Assembly: GCF_946998835.1 (NCBI RefSeq)
Contig: NZ_CAMQAZ010000038.1
Location: 1-15,478, forward strand
Length of the DNA stretch: 15,478 bases
Direction: 5' to 3'
Source: an uncultured Corynebacterium sp.
GTDB lineage: Bacteria; Actinomycetota; Actinomycetes; Mycobacteriales; Mycobacteriaceae
In this document: positions 14,053 through 15,478 of the stretch, piece by piece
How the letters are laid out: each line of letters begins with the position of its first letter
Numbering within the stretch: position 1 is the stretch's first letter
Translations under genes and position numbers: made by a program
Notes under the pieces: generated by a model
Database searches by the model: none
Seen by the model: the letters and a program-made list of their open reading frames with translations, nothing else
What the model was told of the DNA's origin: nothing

Positions 14053-15030
14053 ATGTCTACTGAAAATTTGAGCGCTCCTGGCGCAGAGTCGACCACGCTG
14101 CCGACCACGAGCCCCTACTCCGAAATCCCGAAGCCAACCCCGCTGGGTGTCATCGCCAACGCGGTACGTGGTGGCCTCATTGGTCTCGCCGAGACGATTC
14201 CGGGTGTCTCCGGCGGCACCCTTGCACTAATCACGGGCATCTACGGACGCCTGATTGAATCGGCAAAGCGCATCACCGACCTGCCGCGGGCAATCTCGAA
14301 GGGCACCTTGAAGGAGGACCTACGCAGGATTGACTGGTGGCTGCTTATTCCGGTGGCTATCGGCATGGTTGCCGTGGTCTTCTCCATGGCCGGCATCATG
14401 GAGGACTTCGTCACCAACCAGCCAGTCGCTTCCCGAGCACTGTTCATGGGCATGATCGCCGCCTCGATTACTATGCCGCTGAACGAGCTACAGCCGGGTG
14501 CTCTGCGTCAGCCAGGAATGCGCGGCAAGGCCATCGCTGTATTCCTGTTTTTCAGCGTCGCCCTGTTCGCGCTGACTTCCCTACCGCAGGCCGCTCCGAC
14601 ACAGCCGCCTCTGTGGCTTGTGCTCATCGCCGCTTCGATTGCCGTGTGCGCGCTGGTTCTGCCGGGCGTTTCCGGCTCCTTCTTCCTGTTGGTCATCGGC
14701 CTCTACGCGCCGACCATGGGCGCAATTCATGATCGTGACGTCGCCTACATCGGCACGTTCTTCGTCGGCGCACTGATTGGCATCGTCCTGTTCATCCGTC
14801 TCCTCGAATGGCTGTTGAGTACACACCAGGCGCTCACGCTGGTCGCCATGTCCGGACTCATGCTCGGTTCTCTGCGCGCTCTCTGGCCGTGGCAGACCGA
14901 AAACAACGAGCTCCAGGGCATCGGCTCCGACTGGGGACTCGCCCTCGGACTGTTCATTCTCGGCGCCGCAATCGTCAGCGTCGTCGCTTATGCGCAGCGC
15001 CGTTTTTCTAATTCGGGGTCGATGGACTAA
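14053..15030 (+). CDS. DUF368 membrane protein, PopT-type polyprenyl-phosphate transporter family
   Basis: 325 residues from the ATG at 14053. After a polar N-terminus (1-30) come about eight hydrophobic segments. The family shows an internal duplication, and both signature loops are present: GLAETIPGVSGGTLALITGIYG (44-65) and LVLPGVSGSFFLLVIGLYAP (201-220). DUF368 proteins have been described as polyprenyl-phosphate transporters that return the lipid carrier of cell-wall synthesis across the membrane. Here the carrier would be decaprenyl phosphate, used for peptidoglycan and arabinogalactan. That role is inferred from the family. The C-terminus after about 315 is short and polar. A GTG start at 14029 is possible but less likely. 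The gene has its own promoter and is followed 50 bp later by a tRNA. Confidence 0.92.
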   Translation: MSTENLSAPGAESTTLPTTSPYSEIPKPTPLGVIANAVRGGLIGLAETIPGVSGGTLALITGIYGRLIESAKRITDLPRAISKGTLKEDLRRIDWWLLIPVAIGMVAVVFSMAGIMEDFVTNQPVASRALFMGMIAASITMPLNELQPGALRQPGMRGKAIAVFLFFSVALFALTSLPQAAPTQPPLWLVLIAASIAVCALVLPGVSGSFFLLVIGLYAPTMGAIHDRDVAYIGTFFVGALIGIVLFIRLLEWLLSTHQALTLVAMSGLMLGSLRALWPWQTENNELQGIGSDWGLALGLFILGAAIVSVVAYAQRRFSNSGSMD

Positions 15031-15080
15031 ACTAGTCAAAGTCGCTTCGATAGAGCATTTTCGCTTATCGACGGCTTTGC

Positions 15081-15154
15081 GCCCCTGTAGCCCAATTGGC
15101 AGAGGCAACGGATTCAAAACCCGTCCAGTGTGAGTTCGAGTCTCACCGGGGGCA
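15081..15154 (+). tRNA. tRNA-Leu (anticodon CAA)
   Basis: A 74-nt cloverleaf. The acceptor stem is GCCCCTG (15081-15087) with CGGGGGC (15147-15153), and A15154 is the discriminator. The D arm contains AATTGGCAGA, which is Leu-like. The anticodon stem is 15108-15112 with 15120-15124, with an A-C mismatch at the loop end. The anticodon CAA is at 15115-15117 after T15114. The T arm is GTGAG-TTCGAGT-CTCAC (15130-15146). CCA is not encoded. The variable region is only 5 nt (15125-15129), so it lacks the long arm expected of leucine tRNAs. The CAA anticodon and A73 indicate Leu (codon UUG). Confidence 0.88.
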
Positions 15155-15161
15155 CGATTTT

Positions 15162-15208
15162 AAAACCCGCTTTCACCTGGCTTTTAGCCTGGTGGGGGCG
15201 GGTTTTTG
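15162..15208 (+). terminator. Terminator after the tRNA
   Basis: AAAACCCGC (15162-15170) pairs with GCGGGTTTT (15198-15206). Inside is a second stem, CACC-T-GGC (15174-15181) with GCC-T-GGTG (15187-15194). A T-run closes the structure. It starts 8 bp after the tRNA. Confidence 0.88.
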
Positions 15209-15220
15209 CTTGGGTTAGTA

Positions 15221-15270
15221 TTCACTATCTTTCACTCTTTGTCACGCACTTTCACGTACTTTCACGGGTA
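15221..15270 (+). repeat. Five-fold 10-bp phased TTCAC array
   Basis: (T/G)TCAC begins at 15221, 15231, 15241, 15251 and 15261, exactly every 10 bp, with variable bases between. One repeat per helical turn is typical of cooperative protein-binding sites such as integrase arm sites or iterons. It sits just beyond a tRNA and its terminator, a favoured integration site for mobile elements. Confidence 0.7.
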
Positions 15271-15273
15271 TTT

Positions 15274-15290
15274 TGAGCCAAAAATGAGCC
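15274..15290 (+). repeat. TGAGCC direct repeat
   Basis: TGAGCC occurs at 15274-15279 and 15285-15290, 11 bp apart and separated by AAAAA. It follows the TTCAC array directly and may be part of the same protein-binding region. Confidence 0.5.
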
Positions 15291-15478
15291 GCGTATTACG
15301 TGCTAGGTCCTGCGTTAGCTCCTGGGTGAATCAGTTTTCGGGTATAAGAAAACCCCGCCACCACTTCTGTGGTGCGGAGTAGTGCCATGGCAGGACTCGC
15401 CCCGTTACCTTGTGAGTGTCCCTGATAATGGGGATAGTCGCTGGTCCCGGTATGGCTTACTTGCCCTGTAGTTTCCAT
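15291..15478. other. Right edge, no gene assigned
   Basis: No recognisable coding sequence. A 60-codon minus-strand frame (15296-15478) begins exactly at the window edge and has no family features. The stretch looks different in composition from the housekeeping genes to the left and could be the start of an integrated element. Confidence 0.35.
15342..15377 (-). terminator. Possible minus-strand terminator at the right edge
   Basis: CCG-(C)-CACCAC (15355-15364) pairs with GTGGTG-CGG (15369-15377) with one bulged base and a 4-nt loop. On the minus strand it is followed by GGTTTTCTTATAC. It suggests a transcript arriving from beyond the right edge and ending near the tRNA. Confidence 0.45.

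Noticed and set aside
15296..15478. 60-codon minus-strand frame at the right edge
   Set aside because: It starts exactly at the window edge, lacks any family feature, and contains a terminator-like hairpin inside it.

Overview
The window looks like chromosome of a high-GC actinobacterium of the genus Corynebacterium. The proteins point there: an Rv0858c-type aminotransferase, an actinobacterial RpsA with four S1 domains, and a PolA without a recognisable proofreading site. So does the order polA - rpsA - coaE - uvrB - uspA, which I recall from C. glutamicum. Species is not resolved. Most genes are housekeeping; accessory material lies in the gaps and at the right edge.

Layout. (1) 1-2851, minus strand: a universal stress protein with its terminator, preceded by uvrB. 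(2) 2852-3218: a gene-free stretch with a G-rich 17-bp tandem repeat, the first copy of a 72-bp composite palindrome and two consensus DnaA boxes. (3) 3219-6211, plus strand: an AbiEi-like/DUF559-type nuclease protein with foreign-looking codons, a Thr/Ala-rich lipoprotein and the aminotransferase. (4) 6290-8041, minus strand: coaE and a Xi-class glutathionyl/mycothiolyl-hydroquinone reductase. Behind the reductase lie a possible 34-codon membrane peptide and the second palindrome copy. (5) 8346-12827, minus strand: rpsA with a strong terminator, then polA. (6) 12828-13271: an AT-richer gap with a possible operator. (7) 13272-15030, plus strand: a TetR-family regulator with terminator, then a DUF368 (PopT-type) membrane protein. 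(8) 15081-15478: a tRNA with a CAA anticodon, its terminator, and a helically phased TTCAC decamer array that resembles the edge of an integrated element.

How the genes relate. uvrB and polA act together in nucleotide-excision repair (damage verification, then repair synthesis). rpsA and coaE are core translation and CoA genes. The stress protein and the quinone reductase are stress-linked, and the DUF368 protein probably serves envelope lipid-carrier recycling. Nine of the eleven larger protein genes have a TAnnnT hexamer ending 6-8 nt before the start codon, as expected for leaderless mRNAs. The other two, uspA-like and rpsA, have clear Shine-Dalgarno sequences. This pattern helped choose several start codons.

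The best candidates for something undescribed are the 72-bp palindrome family with fixed internal geometry, the five-fold TTCAC array with a TGAGCC direct repeat next to the tRNA, and the DnaA-box pair in front of the orphan nuclease gene. None of these is proven here to be a functional system.
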